A stretch of 64,000 bases of DNA from Paenibacillus endoradicis (GCF_024721975.1 NZ_JANQBB010000001.1:1178001-1242000), one strand, 5' to 3'; shown: positions 27,880-36,604, counted from the first letter of the stretch. Notes: generated from the sequence alone by a model not told the origin. Made by a program: numbers and translations.

Positions 27880-28261
27880 AAAGCCCTCCTACCATTTTTC
27901 ATCGATTCTTAAGATTCTACATTCCAAGTGGAAAACTGCTTAAGAAACTTAGCATAATCAATCTAGAAATCGACTCACAACTGTGATGCTGCCACTTATT
28001 TTTTCTAATAATCAAACCTTGTCATTTGTAAAATAAGGTAATGGAGGAAATAATCTATCAATTTCCTATTGCAACATAATTACGTTTCTATTCACCATTA
28101 TAACGCCTAAGTGACTTTATTGGCAAAATTGACCGAAAAAGTGAACGCTTTCGACATCATTACCGCCTTTTTCACTATGATTTTACCGTCGAAAAGTTGA
28201 ATTAAAATGTAACTTTATGCGCTTCCCCAGGAAATAATTTTGGAAATAATCAATATTTCCT
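27880..28261. other. Intergenic region between APH gene and APC permease
   Basis: About 380 AT-rich bases without a supported gene. It should hold the promoter of the APH/YdjC genes in its first 100 bases. A weak AGGAAAT/ATTTCCT hairpin at 28230-28261 may end the permease transcript. Nothing else with clear structure was seen. Confidence 0.4.
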
Positions 28262-28279
28262 CTTTTTGAACTTCCTTTT
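28262..28279 (-). repeat. Fragment of the GTTCAA...TTGAAC repeat family
   Basis: Read leftward, AGGAAGTTCAAAAAG begins right at the permease stop codon (TAA at 28278-28280). It matches the outer end and flank of the copies at 30350 and 40985. Only this end is recognisable. Confidence 0.5.
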
Positions 28280-29894
28280 AGTGGAGAGGTATTTTACCTT
28301 CTAACTCAATGGTGTCCTTCCCAATCTGACTATTATTCATCGTTAACTTCACAATACCAATGTTGATATAAGTATAGATTAGTCCGAGAACGACTACACA
28401 GCCAATACTTATCAATACAAAAGGATTCACATAATAACTTGCAGCTGCCACAATGATTAATAAAGCGAATATTAGTATCCATCGTAAATAGATCGACCAT
28501 TCCCCAATCTTCCAGAGTGAATCTATCATTTTATCTCGTAAGAAGTATAGAATAAGTACATATATACTGCCATAGCATACTACAACCACCATAGCGATCG
28601 TTTCTAGTATTGCACTAACATTTAGTATGCTTAATACGATTAACGTTAATATTGCTAACAGTCCTGCCACAGCAACTGCAATATGTGGAACTTGACGATT
28701 GAATGAGACCATACCTAGTTTATTGGAAAATGGAAGCATACGATCTCTAGCCATAGCTAATATCGTTCTAGAAGTATGGGTTAAACTACTCTGACCATTT
28801 TGCCAACAAGCCAATGCTGCAATGACAATAAGGAAGTCACCCCAACCTTTTGACTCTGCAACAAGATACGTTAGCCATTGCTCAATATTTTGAATACTTC
28901 CATCCGTGCTGTAATTCATGACGAGATTTGATAAGACTAGTAATACAATGAATCCAATGATGTAAGTATAGCTACTAGCAAGGAAGATAGACCACGGTGT
29001 TCGAATGCGCGGTTCTAACGTTTCTTCTGCCCCGCTCGATGCTTCTTCAGTCCCTACAAACCATTTGCTCATTAACGCGATTAGGAGACCTATTTGCGCA
29101 AAAGTAGCTGTGCCCCCATTTAGATATAGAGATGAAGTATTATGTTGCGATATAAATATGTAGATAGCTGAGTAGCTATTCGAATACATCGTCATGATGA
29201 CACAACTAATCAACGCGATGACACCTAAAAGTTGCAAAACAGAACCGACAACTTGCAATGATCTTATGTAAGAACTTTTTATACTATTAGCGATAACTTG
29301 TAATAATACAACAATAGCAGCAGTGCTATAGAAGCCAATTTCATGCTGTAACCAAGTGGTATGCGAAGATAGTAATATAGCTAGAAAGTAAGTGCAACCA
29401 TAGCTATACCATATAATAAGTCCCACTTGTGCAATCAATTTGAGTATACCTATAATACTAGCTAGCATAGACCCTGAATGACGGAACACAACATGATACA
29501 ACCCACCTGCTGTAGGCTGTGACGATACTAACTGTGCGAGCATAGCAGATAGAAAGATAAACACAACTCCTATAATAGGAAACAGTATTAATACAAGCTC
29601 TAGCCCTCCATTCTTCACCAAAGGCGCAAATAACAACAAAGACGTTGCAAGAACTCCGAGTGTATTGAACGATAAACTGAATGAACTAACCTCACCATAA
29701 TGCCGCTTCAGAAACTGCCCTATTCCAAAGCGGTGCAAGTCATGTTTATCGTGAAAAAGTTGAATGTCATCACCATACAACGATGAACTAACATAGTTTT
29801 GTGCTTTAATCCGCTTCTGAACATATATACAAATCCCAATAATAATGAACATACCAATCGCTAATATTGCTATCATACTTACAAGCTCAATCAT
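28278..29894 (-). CDS. APC superfamily amino acid permease
   Basis: The protein (538 residues from the ATG at 29894, GGAGGTGTAGTA upstream) has about 12 hydrophobic helices and the APC hallmark QPTAGGLYHVVF in the helix 2 region. The helix 6 to 8 segment contains GTEEASSGAEETLEPR. This is the amino acid/GABA permease type, probably a proton symporter or exchanger. An in-frame longer start at 29990 lacks a ribosome site. It is a single gene, and the substrate cannot be read from sequence. Confidence 0.85.
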   Translation of the reverse strand: MIELVSMIAILAIGMFIIIGICIYVQKRIKAQNYVSSSLYGDDIQLFHDKHDLHRFGIGQFLKRHYGEVSSFSLSFNTLGVLATSLLLFAPLVKNGGLELVLILFPIIGVVFIFLSAMLAQLVSSQPTAGGLYHVVFRHSGSMLASIIGILKLIAQVGLIIWYSYGCTYFLAILLSSHTTWLQHEIGFYSTAAIVVLLQVIANSIKSSYIRSLQVVGSVLQLLGVIALISCVIMTMYSNSYSAIYIFISQHNTSSLYLNGGTATFAQIGLLIALMSKWFVGTEEASSGAEETLEPRIRTPWSIFLASSYTYIIGFIVLLVLSNLVMNYSTDGSIQNIEQWLTYLVAESKGWGDFLIVIAALACWQNGQSSLTHTSRTILAMARDRMLPFSNKLGMVSFNRQVPHIAVAVAGLLAILTLIVLSILNVSAILETIAMVVVVCYGSIYVLILYFLRDKMIDSLWKIGEWSIYLRWILIFALLIIVAAASYYVNPFVLISIGCVVVLGLIYTYINIGIVKLTMNNSQIGKDTIELEGKIPLH

Positions 29895-30003
29895 TACTAC
29901 ACCTCCACTATAACTATGTATATGTGTTTTCTTCATCGCCATGTCAATAAATGAGCTTTTTCGTATGAAGGTGTAGTTATCGTCGTTCATTGGTAGTGTT
30001 CAT

Positions 30004-30072
30004 ACAAACAAAAAAGCATCGATCGGTAGAACCTACACCAAGTGCATGATGTAGTTTCTACCGATGGATGCT
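30004..30072 (-). terminator. Long intrinsic terminator downstream of the repeat array
   Basis: The arms 30017-30037 and 30052-30072 pair at 19 of 21 positions around a short loop, and a run of six T follows on the leftward strand. It would end transcripts coming from the PhnC-like gene through the repeat array. Confidence 0.8.
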
Positions 30073-30094
30073 ACAGTTATTAATGATAGTGCAA

Positions 30095-30165
30095 GTTCGC
30101 TTTATATCCGATGCAGATTCTGCTACGTTAGTATACTCATCGTTATTAACGTCCGTTTTTTGAAC
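30095..30165 (+). repeat. Dispersed repeat, short copy (alpha)
   Basis: It shares the right half of the family (TGCTACGTTAGTATACTCATCGTTATTAACGTCCG...TTTGAAC) with copy A, but its left end is reduced to GTTCG. The GAACTTCCTCTT connector links it to copy A at 30183. Confidence 0.75.
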
Positions 30166-30182
30166 TTCCTCTTCAAATATGA

Positions 30183-30350
30183 GTTCAAAAAGTGGGCTTT
30201 CAGAGCCGAGAAGATTGGACAAAGCAAGGCTCGAGGAGCACAGTGTACGGTATTGGTACGTGAGCACCACAGGACCGAAGCTGCGTTCAAGATTCGATGT
30301 CGACTAAGCTACGAAGCATACTCATCGTTATCAAAGTCCACTTTTTGAAC
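30183..30350 (+). repeat. Dispersed structured repeat, full copy A (168 bp)
   Basis: The ends GTTCAAAAAGTGGGCTTT (30183-30200) and AAAGTCCACTTTTTGAAC (30333-30350) pair at all 18 positions, one as G-U. The centre (30243-30267) reads GTGTACGGTATTGGTACG and can fold through GTAC/GTAC. Internal blocks AGAAGAT and CTAAGCTACG are shared with copy B. Confidence 0.85.
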
Positions 30351-30368
30351 TTCCTCTTAATAATGAAG

Positions 30369-30537
30369 GTTCAAAACATTCACTTGTCAGCGCCAAGAAG
30401 ATGGCCCACAGCGGAAACGAGTAGCAGAGTGTACGTTATTGGTACACGAGCACACGCAGGCTTTCGATGGGGGGCATATTCGCCGTCGTCTAAGCTACGC
30501 TAGTAACTCATCGTGATCACGAGTGGATGTTTTGAAC
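30369..30537 (+). repeat. Dispersed structured repeat, full copy B (169 bp)
   Basis: The ends GTTCAAAACATTCACTTGT (30369-30387) and ACGAGTGGATGTTTTGAAC (30519-30537) pair at all 19 positions, two as G-U, although they differ from the ends of copy A. The centre GTGTAC-N7-GTACAC is a perfect small stem. Its right flank, GAACTACCTATA, runs into the stop codon of the PhnC-like gene. Confidence 0.85.
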
Positions 30538-30540
30538 TAC

Positions 30541-31266
30541 CTATAACAGGTTCTTTTCTCTTTCTGTTAATCTCCGCCCATACACATCTACAACCAATTC
30601 TCCGCCGTTAAGGCCAATAACACGATCGGCATATCGTTCTGCCCAATCCCCTTGATGAAGAACAGCTATTACAATAATACCTTGTTCCTTACATAATGCT
30701 TTCAATTCAGCTAATACCAAATCAGCTGCATGTGGATCAAGTCCCGCTACAGGTTCATCCGCTACAATAACTTTAGCACCATGAACTAAAGCTCTTGCAA
30801 TCGCAATACGCTGTTGTTCACCACCACTGAGATTTTTCGCTTTCATCTTAGCCTTATCAAGTAAACCACGTTTTTCAATCATATCCATTGCGCCCATATA
30901 ATCGTCATTGCGAACCATGCCTGTCCAACGTCTCCACGCCGGTGTTTGACCAACCGCACCGATAATAACGTTTTTCAAAGCTGTTTTATCAGGAAACAGA
31001 AAAGGTTTTTCTTCTAAGTAAGCTACTTCTTGCTTCAATTTGAACTTAGCGCCGAATCCACCTTCAAATATATTTTTCCCATTAAATATATATTTGCCAG
31101 ATGTCCAGTTTTGTTGAAGCGCGAGACATTTCAACAATGTAGATTTTCCGCTACCGCTTGCACCCTTGACCGCTATGAAATCACCCTCATAAGCATCGAA
31201 AGTAATATTTTTCAACAGTTTTGGACCACCAGGAATTGATTTAGATAGTTTTTGTATTCTTAACAT
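30541..31266 (-). CDS. PhnC-like ABC transporter ATP-binding protein (orphan)
   Basis: The 241-residue ATPase has Walker A GASGSGKST (residues 35-43), Q-loop YLEEKPFL, signature LSGGEQQRIA, Walker B VIVADEPVAGLD and a switch His in AVLHQGDW. The NVIIGAVGQTPAWRRW segment is characteristic of the phosphonate importer ATPase PhnC. No permease or binding protein lies nearby, so partner and substrate are unknown. I chose the ATG at 31266, nine bases after GGAAGG; ATGs at 31278 and 31284 have poor spacing. The stop codon TAG lies inside the flank of repeat copy B. It is divergent from an SOS-controlled gene. Confidence 0.85.
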   Translation of the reverse strand: MLRIQKLSKSIPGGPKLLKNITFDAYEGDFIAVKGASGSGKSTLLKCLALQQNWTSGKYIFNGKNIFEGGFGAKFKLKQEVAYLEEKPFLFPDKTALKNVIIGAVGQTPAWRRWTGMVRNDDYMGAMDMIEKRGLLDKAKMKAKNLSGGEQQRIAIARALVHGAKVIVADEPVAGLDPHAADLVLAELKALCKEQGIIVIAVLHQGDWAERYADRVIGLNGGELVVDVYGRRLTEREKNLL

Positions 31267-31329
31267 TTTTCGCATCCTTCCCATTTATGCAAACGCTTAT
31301 ACTACTAGTTTACGTTAAAAAAACAACAC

Positions 31330-31378
31330 TTTCCATACGAACAAATGTTTGGTATAATATTATCAGAACACATGTTCT
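31330..31378 (+). promoter_or_regulatory. Promoter with two LexA (SOS) boxes
   Basis: TTTCCA (31330-31335) and TATAAT (31353-31358) are 17 bases apart. CGAACAAATGTTTG (31338-31351) lies between them, and AGAACACATGTTCT (31365-31378) lies just after the -10. Both fit the Bacillus LexA pattern CGAAC-N4-GTTCG with one and two changes. Confidence 0.82.
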
Positions 31379-31408
31379 AATAATTCATTATTAGGAGGCT
31401 TGATTAAC

Positions 31409-31633
31409 ATGCATTCCAACCGTCAACATTTTCGTTTCGTAGAGAAATTTCCACCTCAGCGAGATCTTACGTTCACCTTTTTTGATGATGGTAGACTAAT
31501 AATTGAAAATAATGATACTGGTGAGCAAGTTAAGCCTTCAGAGTTACATCGAGAAAGTAAAGACTTCTATGTACAACGTCGTATTTCCTATATTAAGAAC
31601 AAACTATTAGAGTGCCGACAACGACATGCATAA
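31409..31633 (+). CDS. Small SOS-controlled protein of unknown function
   Basis: The 74-residue protein begins MHSNRQHFRFVEKF; the ATG at 31409 has AGGAGG ten bases upstream, while a TTG at 31400 would touch that site. It is charged and soluble, with a predicted beta hairpin (LTFTFFDDGRLIIENN) and a basic C-terminal helix (FYVQRRISYIKNKLLECRQRH). I recognise no family; it does not look like YneA or YolD. Two LexA boxes overlap its promoter, so it should be induced by DNA damage. The basic tail would suit nucleic-acid or protein binding, but that is a guess. Confidence 0.75.
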   Translation: MHSNRQHFRFVEKFPPQRDLTFTFFDDGRLIIENNDTGEQVKPSELHRESKDFYVQRRISYIKNKLLECRQRHA

Positions 31634-31736
31634 TAGTGTCATTTATGGTAATATAGATCCTTATTCATTGACTGAATCGCTCCAATGGGGTAGATTGAAC
31701 ATACAAGCATCCATGTAGATAAGGAGTTTTCATATT

Positions 31737-32459
31737 ATGTCGCAACAAATTTTGTTTGATCTTGATGATACATTAATCTATTGTAACCGTTACTTCTTTC
31801 GAGCTATAGATAAATTTGCTGAACAAGTAGTAAGTTGGTTCAATAATCCTATGGTAACCGTTGATGAAGTGAAAACTAAGCAAGCTCAGTTAGACACATT
31901 ACTTATTGCTGAGACTGGCTTTAAAAGTGAACATTTCCCTCAATCATTTATTGATACGTATTATCATTATTGCCAATTGATTGGTCGTGCTTCCTCCCCA
32001 ATAGAGATTGATACTCTTCAGAAGCTTGGACTTGCTGTATATGGACATGAAACAGAAGCCTATCCTCATATGGAAGATACGTTGAAACAATTAACCGAGC
32101 AAGGACATCAACTTCACCTCTATACTGGTGGAGAACAGAAGATTCAATTACGCAAAATACAAGATATGTCACTTGATCGTTATTTTGATGATCGAATCTA
32201 TATTCGTCAGTTGAAAAATATTGCAGCATTAGATGAATTACTTACTGCTAACTCATTTGAGCGTGAGCGTACTTGGATGATCGGAAACTCCATACGCAAT
32301 GACATTGTGCCTGCATTATCTGCTGGAATCCACGCTATTCATGTCGTTGTTCCCGATGAATGGTACTATAATATTATAGATGTTAATGTTGAGCCTAAGG
32401 GTCAATTTCTATCCGTTCAATCATTACAACAGATTCCGCCTTTTATTTCACGCTATTAA
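31737..32459 (+). CDS. HAD family hydrolase
   Basis: The 240-residue protein has HAD motif I FDLDDT (Asp8, Asp10), motif II YTGGE, the motif III lysine region and motif IV IGNSIRNDIVPALSAG. A helical cap lies between motifs I and II (about residues 15-100). Family members are mostly phosphatases acting on small metabolites; the substrate is not evident. The start has AAGGAG upstream. It follows the SOS-controlled gene by about 100 bases, but a separate promoter is likely. An intrinsic terminator follows. Confidence 0.88.
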   Translation: MSQQILFDLDDTLIYCNRYFFRAIDKFAEQVVSWFNNPMVTVDEVKTKQAQLDTLLIAETGFKSEHFPQSFIDTYYHYCQLIGRASSPIEIDTLQKLGLAVYGHETEAYPHMEDTLKQLTEQGHQLHLYTGGEQKIQLRKIQDMSLDRYFDDRIYIRQLKNIAALDELLTANSFERERTWMIGNSIRNDIVPALSAGIHAIHVVVPDEWYYNIIDVNVEPKGQFLSVQSLQQIPPFISRY

Positions 32460-32472
32460 TATTTAACGACGT

Positions 32473-32519
32473 AAGAGCTAACATAGTTTGGGTTTCCCCC
32501 TACTGTGCTAGCTCTTTTT
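32473..32519 (+). terminator. Intrinsic terminator after the HAD gene
   Basis: AAGAGCTAACATAGT (32473-32487) and ACTGTGCTAGCTCTT (32502-32516) pair at 15 positions with two G-U pairs, and a T run follows. Confidence 0.85.
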
Positions 32520-32598
32520 CATTCCTATCTGAATTTAATATATTTTACAAATTAAAATTTCAAGTAAATGATACTCGCTTTTAAGAAAGGAGCCCTCT

Positions 32599-33021
32599 AT
32601 GAACATGAAATCACGCAATCTCATCGTATCGTTAGTAATCATACTATTCCTCTTAATTAGCGTATTATTTTTCTTTTTTCGGGTTACCGATAATCAAGTA
32701 ATTGTTAATAAGATGTCTGGGTTTAATGAAGTTCTTCCAGATTCAGAACGGGTCATAGTAGATAAAGGTGATGTTCAACAATTCACCTATGCTGTTCGAT
32801 TTGCCGACAAGCAGCAAGGGGAAGTAGATATTTCCGCCCCTCCATTTAAGTTCACACTTGGGAAAAAGCAATATTACTTATGGATCAGTGAAACTTACAG
32901 TCAAGGAACGCTTATGAAACTACCTAATACTGGAACGATCTACAAGATCGATGAATCAAGAGTGAGCAAATTATTGAAAATATTACATAAGAAATATGAA
33001 AATAATACTGTTATTCAATAA
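32599..33021 (+). CDS. Membrane-anchored hypothetical protein, 140 aa
   Basis: The protein has one N-terminal membrane helix (LIVSLVIILFLLISVLFFFF, about residues 8-27) with a short positive cytoplasmic end, and an extracellular domain of about 110 residues. That domain ends with YYLWISETYSQGTLMKLPNTGTIYKIDESRVSKLLKIL, which resembles the small YhfM-type domain of Bacillus surface proteins; the match is from memory and weak. AAAGGAG precedes the ATG. It is a single gene between two terminators, and its function is unknown. Confidence 0.7.
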   Translation: MNMKSRNLIVSLVIILFLLISVLFFFFRVTDNQVIVNKMSGFNEVLPDSERVIVDKGDVQQFTYAVRFADKQQGEVDISAPPFKFTLGKKQYYLWISETYSQGTLMKLPNTGTIYKIDESRVSKLLKILHKKYENNTVIQ

Positions 33022-33082
33022 TATTTTTGCAATACTGCTTTGGTTAGAAATTCATTAGATGCTTCATTCACTTAAGCAGCAA

Positions 33083-33116
33083 AAAAGATCAGTGACTCTC
33101 GCGGTCACTGATCTTT
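33083..33116. terminator. Bidirectional terminator between convergent genes
   Basis: AAAAGATCAGTGAC and GTCACTGATCTTTT form a 14-base-pair stem around a six-base loop, serving the membrane-anchored protein gene and topB. Confidence 0.9.
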
Positions 33117-33149
33117 TCTCACTTTATTCAACTAAAAAATCATCACATA

Positions 33150-35504
33150 CTAATTCATATCAATTGATAATTCGCCTGTATTACGATTGACTAGGACGAT
33201 TCGGCCGTCCACATGTTCACCACCAGGTGTATACAGCTTCAAGGTTGGTGTTGTACCGCTATTAGTCAATACTTTCAAATCATGAGGGGTAATGGAATGT
33301 CCGAACACTTCTCGTCTAATGATGACCGTGCAACCAGATCGATAATGAGAACAACCATAATCTTTGCGTCCCATAAACAACTGACCACCACAGCCTGCTC
33401 TTGGACACGGTGCAATTAACTGTAAGCCATTCGTTGCACTCGCACTTTTGTCTGTAGTAGTTATAGTAGCATTCGCAACTGCATTGACCTGACTAGCTGC
33501 AGATAAAGCCCTAGAACGAGTTGTTTTTGTAGCATCTGGTTCTTTTACTGCTGTTTTTCTAGTACGAGGTTTAGCTTCTTTTCCATCAGCCTTAACATCA
33601 TCCGTTTTCTTAGTGCTTCGTGTTCGTTTCGTAGCGGTGACTTCCTGCTTCTCGAATGAAGATTTCGCTACCATTGGTTGCACTCGCACTTTATCAACGA
33701 TCATCGTAGCAAACTTCTTCACATTATTCATAAATTGCTCATTCGACGCATTTCCGCGAGCGATATCATTCAATCGCTTCTCCCACATGCCGGTCATTTC
33801 AGGAGAAGTTAGCAGCTCAACACCCGCACCGCGAATCAGTTCAATTGCGATTTTACCTTTATTCGCAATCGTTATCTTCTTACCGACCATCGTAATGTAG
33901 CCTACAGTTTTCAAACGTTCGATCGTGGAAGCACGAGTCGCCGGTGTGCCGAGTCCTGAATCTTTCATCGCCTCACGCATCTCATCATCTTCGATCTGCT
34001 TCCCTGCACTCTCCATCGCCCTAAGAAGCGTTCCTTCAGTAAATGACTTCGGTGGCTTCGTAGCTTTCTCTCTAGCTGTTGCAGATTTGCACAATACATC
34101 ACCATCAGCATTCAACTCGAATGGCTGATCAAGTTCAGTCACTTCATCTTGTTCATCAGCATCTGCATTAACTTTCTTCCGCTTCGTTGCTGCTTCCTGA
34201 TTGTGATCACTATAGATCACTTTCCATCCAAGTTCCAGCAACTGCTTCATATTACTTTTGAACAGATGCTGTTCCACTTTTGTTAGGACGGTATGTCCGG
34301 TATACCTTGCAGGTGGAAAGAATTGTGATAGAAATCTACGAACGACAAGATCATATAGCTTTTGTTCATCTGCTGATAGTGAAGTGGCCTTACGCACCGT
34401 AGGCATGATCGCATGGTGATCCTCTACTTTTGCAGGATTACAAATCGATTTATTACCAATATGTACGAGCGAGCGATCACTTTGTTGTACCCATTGACCG
34501 TAACTTGTACTTTGCAATGCAGTGAGCGCCTTGTGCATCTCTGGTATATTTTGTTCCGTAACATAGTTAGAATTCGTACGTGGATAAGTAATTACTTTGT
34601 GCTTTTCATATAGGCTTTGGGCAATATCTAGTGTTTTCTTAGCTGAGAAATTAAGCTTACTATTCGCCTCTCGTTGCAATAATGTTAGATCGTACAATCG
34701 GTGCGGGTACTCCTTAATTTCTTTCGCTTCATAAGACTCGATAATGCCATGCTTCCCTTTAACATCTGATACAATTGCGTCAGCTTTTTCTTTCTCCGTA
34801 ATCCGGTCACCTTGCCAAAGCCCTTTATAGTTCGTTTCCTCTTGTTGGAACTGTGCTTCAACATCAAAAAACGTTAACGAATCAAATTTCGCTATTTCTG
34901 CTTCACGATCATAGATTAATGCTAATACTGGTGTCTGAACTCTGCCAACAGACATCAATTCATTATGCTTTGTTGTGAACGCTCTAGTACCATTCATACC
35001 AATGAGCCAATCCGCTTCACTTCGAGCAGATGCTGCTAACGTAAGATTATAGTACTCAGATTCCGAACGTAACTCTTGAAATCCTTTGCGAATCGTTTCA
35101 GCTGTTAGATCAGAAATCCATAAGCGCTGGACAGGATGATTCAACTTCAAATAACGTTGAATGAGCGAGAAGATATATTGCCCTTCTCGCCCTGCATCAC
35201 AAGCATTGACAATATGATCACAGCGTTGTGCTAGCTCTTTTATGACTTTCAATTGATCGGCAGTACGCTTATTAGCTATTAATTTGAATTGCTCAGGGAT
35301 AATTGGTAAATGAGAAATATTCCATTTTTTATATCGATCATCATAAGCGTCTGGCTCTGCTAATCCAACTAAATGACCAATCGCCCAAGATATAATATAC
35401 GTATCACCTTCTAAGTAACTACGCATATTTTTTGCTTTCGGCTCAATGGCAGCAGCGATATTTCGACCCATATCTGGTTTTTCGGCTATAATTAATGTCT
35501 TCAT
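33150..35504 (-). CDS. topB: DNA topoisomerase III (TopB)
   Basis: The 784-residue enzyme has the TOPRIM domain (TLIIAEKP with catalytic Glu, and DAGREGQ) and the type IA core, with the active-site tyrosine in VITYPRTNSNY. A low-complexity Lys/Thr/Ala linker (about residues 620-690) leads to a C-terminal zinc-ribbon-like module (CPRAGCGGQLFMG, YGCSHYRSGC) of four cysteines. TopB relaxes or decatenates single-stranded regions of DNA. The ATG at 35504 is preceded by AAGGAG. Total length exceeds B. subtilis TopB because of the linker and the tail. Confidence 0.94.
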   Translation of the reverse strand: MKTLIIAEKPDMGRNIAAAIEPKAKNMRSYLEGDTYIISWAIGHLVGLAEPDAYDDRYKKWNISHLPIIPEQFKLIANKRTADQLKVIKELAQRCDHIVNACDAGREGQYIFSLIQRYLKLNHPVQRLWISDLTAETIRKGFQELRSESEYYNLTLAASARSEADWLIGMNGTRAFTTKHNELMSVGRVQTPVLALIYDREAEIAKFDSLTFFDVEAQFQQEETNYKGLWQGDRITEKEKADAIVSDVKGKHGIIESYEAKEIKEYPHRLYDLTLLQREANSKLNFSAKKTLDIAQSLYEKHKVITYPRTNSNYVTEQNIPEMHKALTALQSTSYGQWVQQSDRSLVHIGNKSICNPAKVEDHHAIMPTVRKATSLSADEQKLYDLVVRRFLSQFFPPARYTGHTVLTKVEQHLFKSNMKQLLELGWKVIYSDHNQEAATKRKKVNADADEQDEVTELDQPFELNADGDVLCKSATAREKATKPPKSFTEGTLLRAMESAGKQIEDDEMREAMKDSGLGTPATRASTIERLKTVGYITMVGKKITIANKGKIAIELIRGAGVELLTSPEMTGMWEKRLNDIARGNASNEQFMNNVKKFATMIVDKVRVQPMVAKSSFEKQEVTATKRTRSTKKTDDVKADGKEAKPRTRKTAVKEPDATKTTRSRALSAASQVNAVANATITTTDKSASATNGLQLIAPCPRAGCGGQLFMGRKDYGCSHYRSGCTVIIRREVFGHSITPHDLKVLTNSGTTPTLKLYTPGGEHVDGRIVLVNRNTGELSIDMN

Positions 35505-35544
35505 AATAACTCCTTCATGATTCATTCACTAATAATTAATGGTG

Positions 35545-36531
35545 TTAATCATTAATATAATTAATCATGGTAGTGAATAAGCTATTTACTCCAGTTGACC
35601 AATTCGGGTCTTCTGCATACTTACGATTAATCCAAACGATCGGATCAACATCTTTAGGGCGATCCTTACTTAAATTAACAAGAGTCCGCGCAGCAATAGC
35701 TGTAGAATCTACAATTGTCGTATTGTAATCTTCCCAACTATGAAACACATTAAAAGGATTATTAGCAATATCTGCTGCTCGATCATTGTCACGACTTACA
35801 AAGCCTTGTTCTTGACCTGTAATCGCAAACAATAGCACTGGATGGATATTGAATTGTTTAGCTGTATCCATAATAGCTGTATAGTATGGTTCATCAACTA
35901 GAATAGAATCCCGTCCATTCAAATATTGAATCAGTAACGACTCATCAAATGTTGTATATTGAAAGGGAGTTGGTAGTTCATTGTATGCTAATACTTCACT
36001 AGTCTCAATAGCACCACTTGGATTGGTTGCCACATTTGCAACTTGCTTGTCTTTCATATCCGTTGGTGAGAAATAGCTATACATACTAACTGCAACGATA
36101 AGTACAATACAAGCTAATCCATAGCGTATACTTTTTCGATGCTCGTTAATAAATTTCGTAACTTCATCCCAAAGTGACCATTTGTTTGTATCTGTTTCCG
36201 TTACTACGCCTTTTTCTGCTCTCCAATTACGAAGCAAATCCCAATCTTCGTTCGTTAACGGAGCTTGACTACAAGCGTTATCGATGTCTAATAGCGATAC
36301 TGGACGTTTCTGTGGAATAACAACTTGCTCAATAAGCTTATTAGTAATCTGACGTTTCAATTCTGGATGATATGGCGGCAACTGACGCTCAATAATTTTC
36401 ACAATGGCGTCAGCCACGATTTCAGCATGTTTCTCTTGGGGTAAATGTGCATATTTGTGTTTCACATAAAACCGTATGCGATCCACTGAATCAAGCGATA
36501 GAACACTACTTTGTTCCATAGACAACTTCAT
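35545..36531 (-). CDS. Membrane-anchored glucosaminidase-like protein
   Basis: The 328-residue protein has a cytoplasmic N-terminal half (about residues 1-135), one membrane helix (about 136-154) and an extracellular domain. That domain resembles the lysozyme-like GH73 fold: ILFAITGQEQGF with a candidate catalytic Glu241, NPFNVFHSWEDYNTTIVDSTAIAARTL, and PNWSTGVNSLFTTMINYI near the end. Such enzymes cut the glycan strands of peptidoglycan. The cytoplasmic part is helical and does not match a family I know. The ATG at 36531 has GGAG eight bases upstream. It lies just upstream of topB on the same strand. Confidence 0.75.
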   Translation of the reverse strand: MKLSMEQSSVLSLDSVDRIRFYVKHKYAHLPQEKHAEIVADAIVKIIERQLPPYHPELKRQITNKLIEQVVIPQKRPVSLLDIDNACSQAPLTNEDWDLLRNWRAEKGVVTETDTNKWSLWDEVTKFINEHRKSIRYGLACIVLIVAVSMYSYFSPTDMKDKQVANVATNPSGAIETSEVLAYNELPTPFQYTTFDESLLIQYLNGRDSILVDEPYYTAIMDTAKQFNIHPVLLFAITGQEQGFVSRDNDRAADIANNPFNVFHSWEDYNTTIVDSTAIAARTLVNLSKDRPKDVDPIVWINRKYAEDPNWSTGVNSLFTTMINYIND

Positions 36532-36604
36532 CCCCATTTCTCCAACAGATTTCCATATACTTTCGAGAACTAGATACGATATCCTTTATCTTAGTCCCGA
36601 TTAA

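Larger units (their letters stand above)
29895..30540. other. Repeat-rich intergenic region
   Basis: This 646-base gap has no supported gene. From left to right it contains the permease promoter region, a long terminator hairpin (30004-30072), and three tandem members of the dispersed repeat family (30095-30165, 30183-30350, 30369-30537), the last abutting the stop codon of the PhnC-like gene. Confidence 0.8.

Noticed and set aside
30058..30503. Short frames within the repeat array
   Set aside because: They cross repeat copies and have no ribosome site or consistent start; the repeats are not coding.
31285..31302. Catabolite (cre) site before the PhnC-like gene
   Set aside because: ATGCAAACGCTTATA matches the first half of the cre consensus only; the second half fails.
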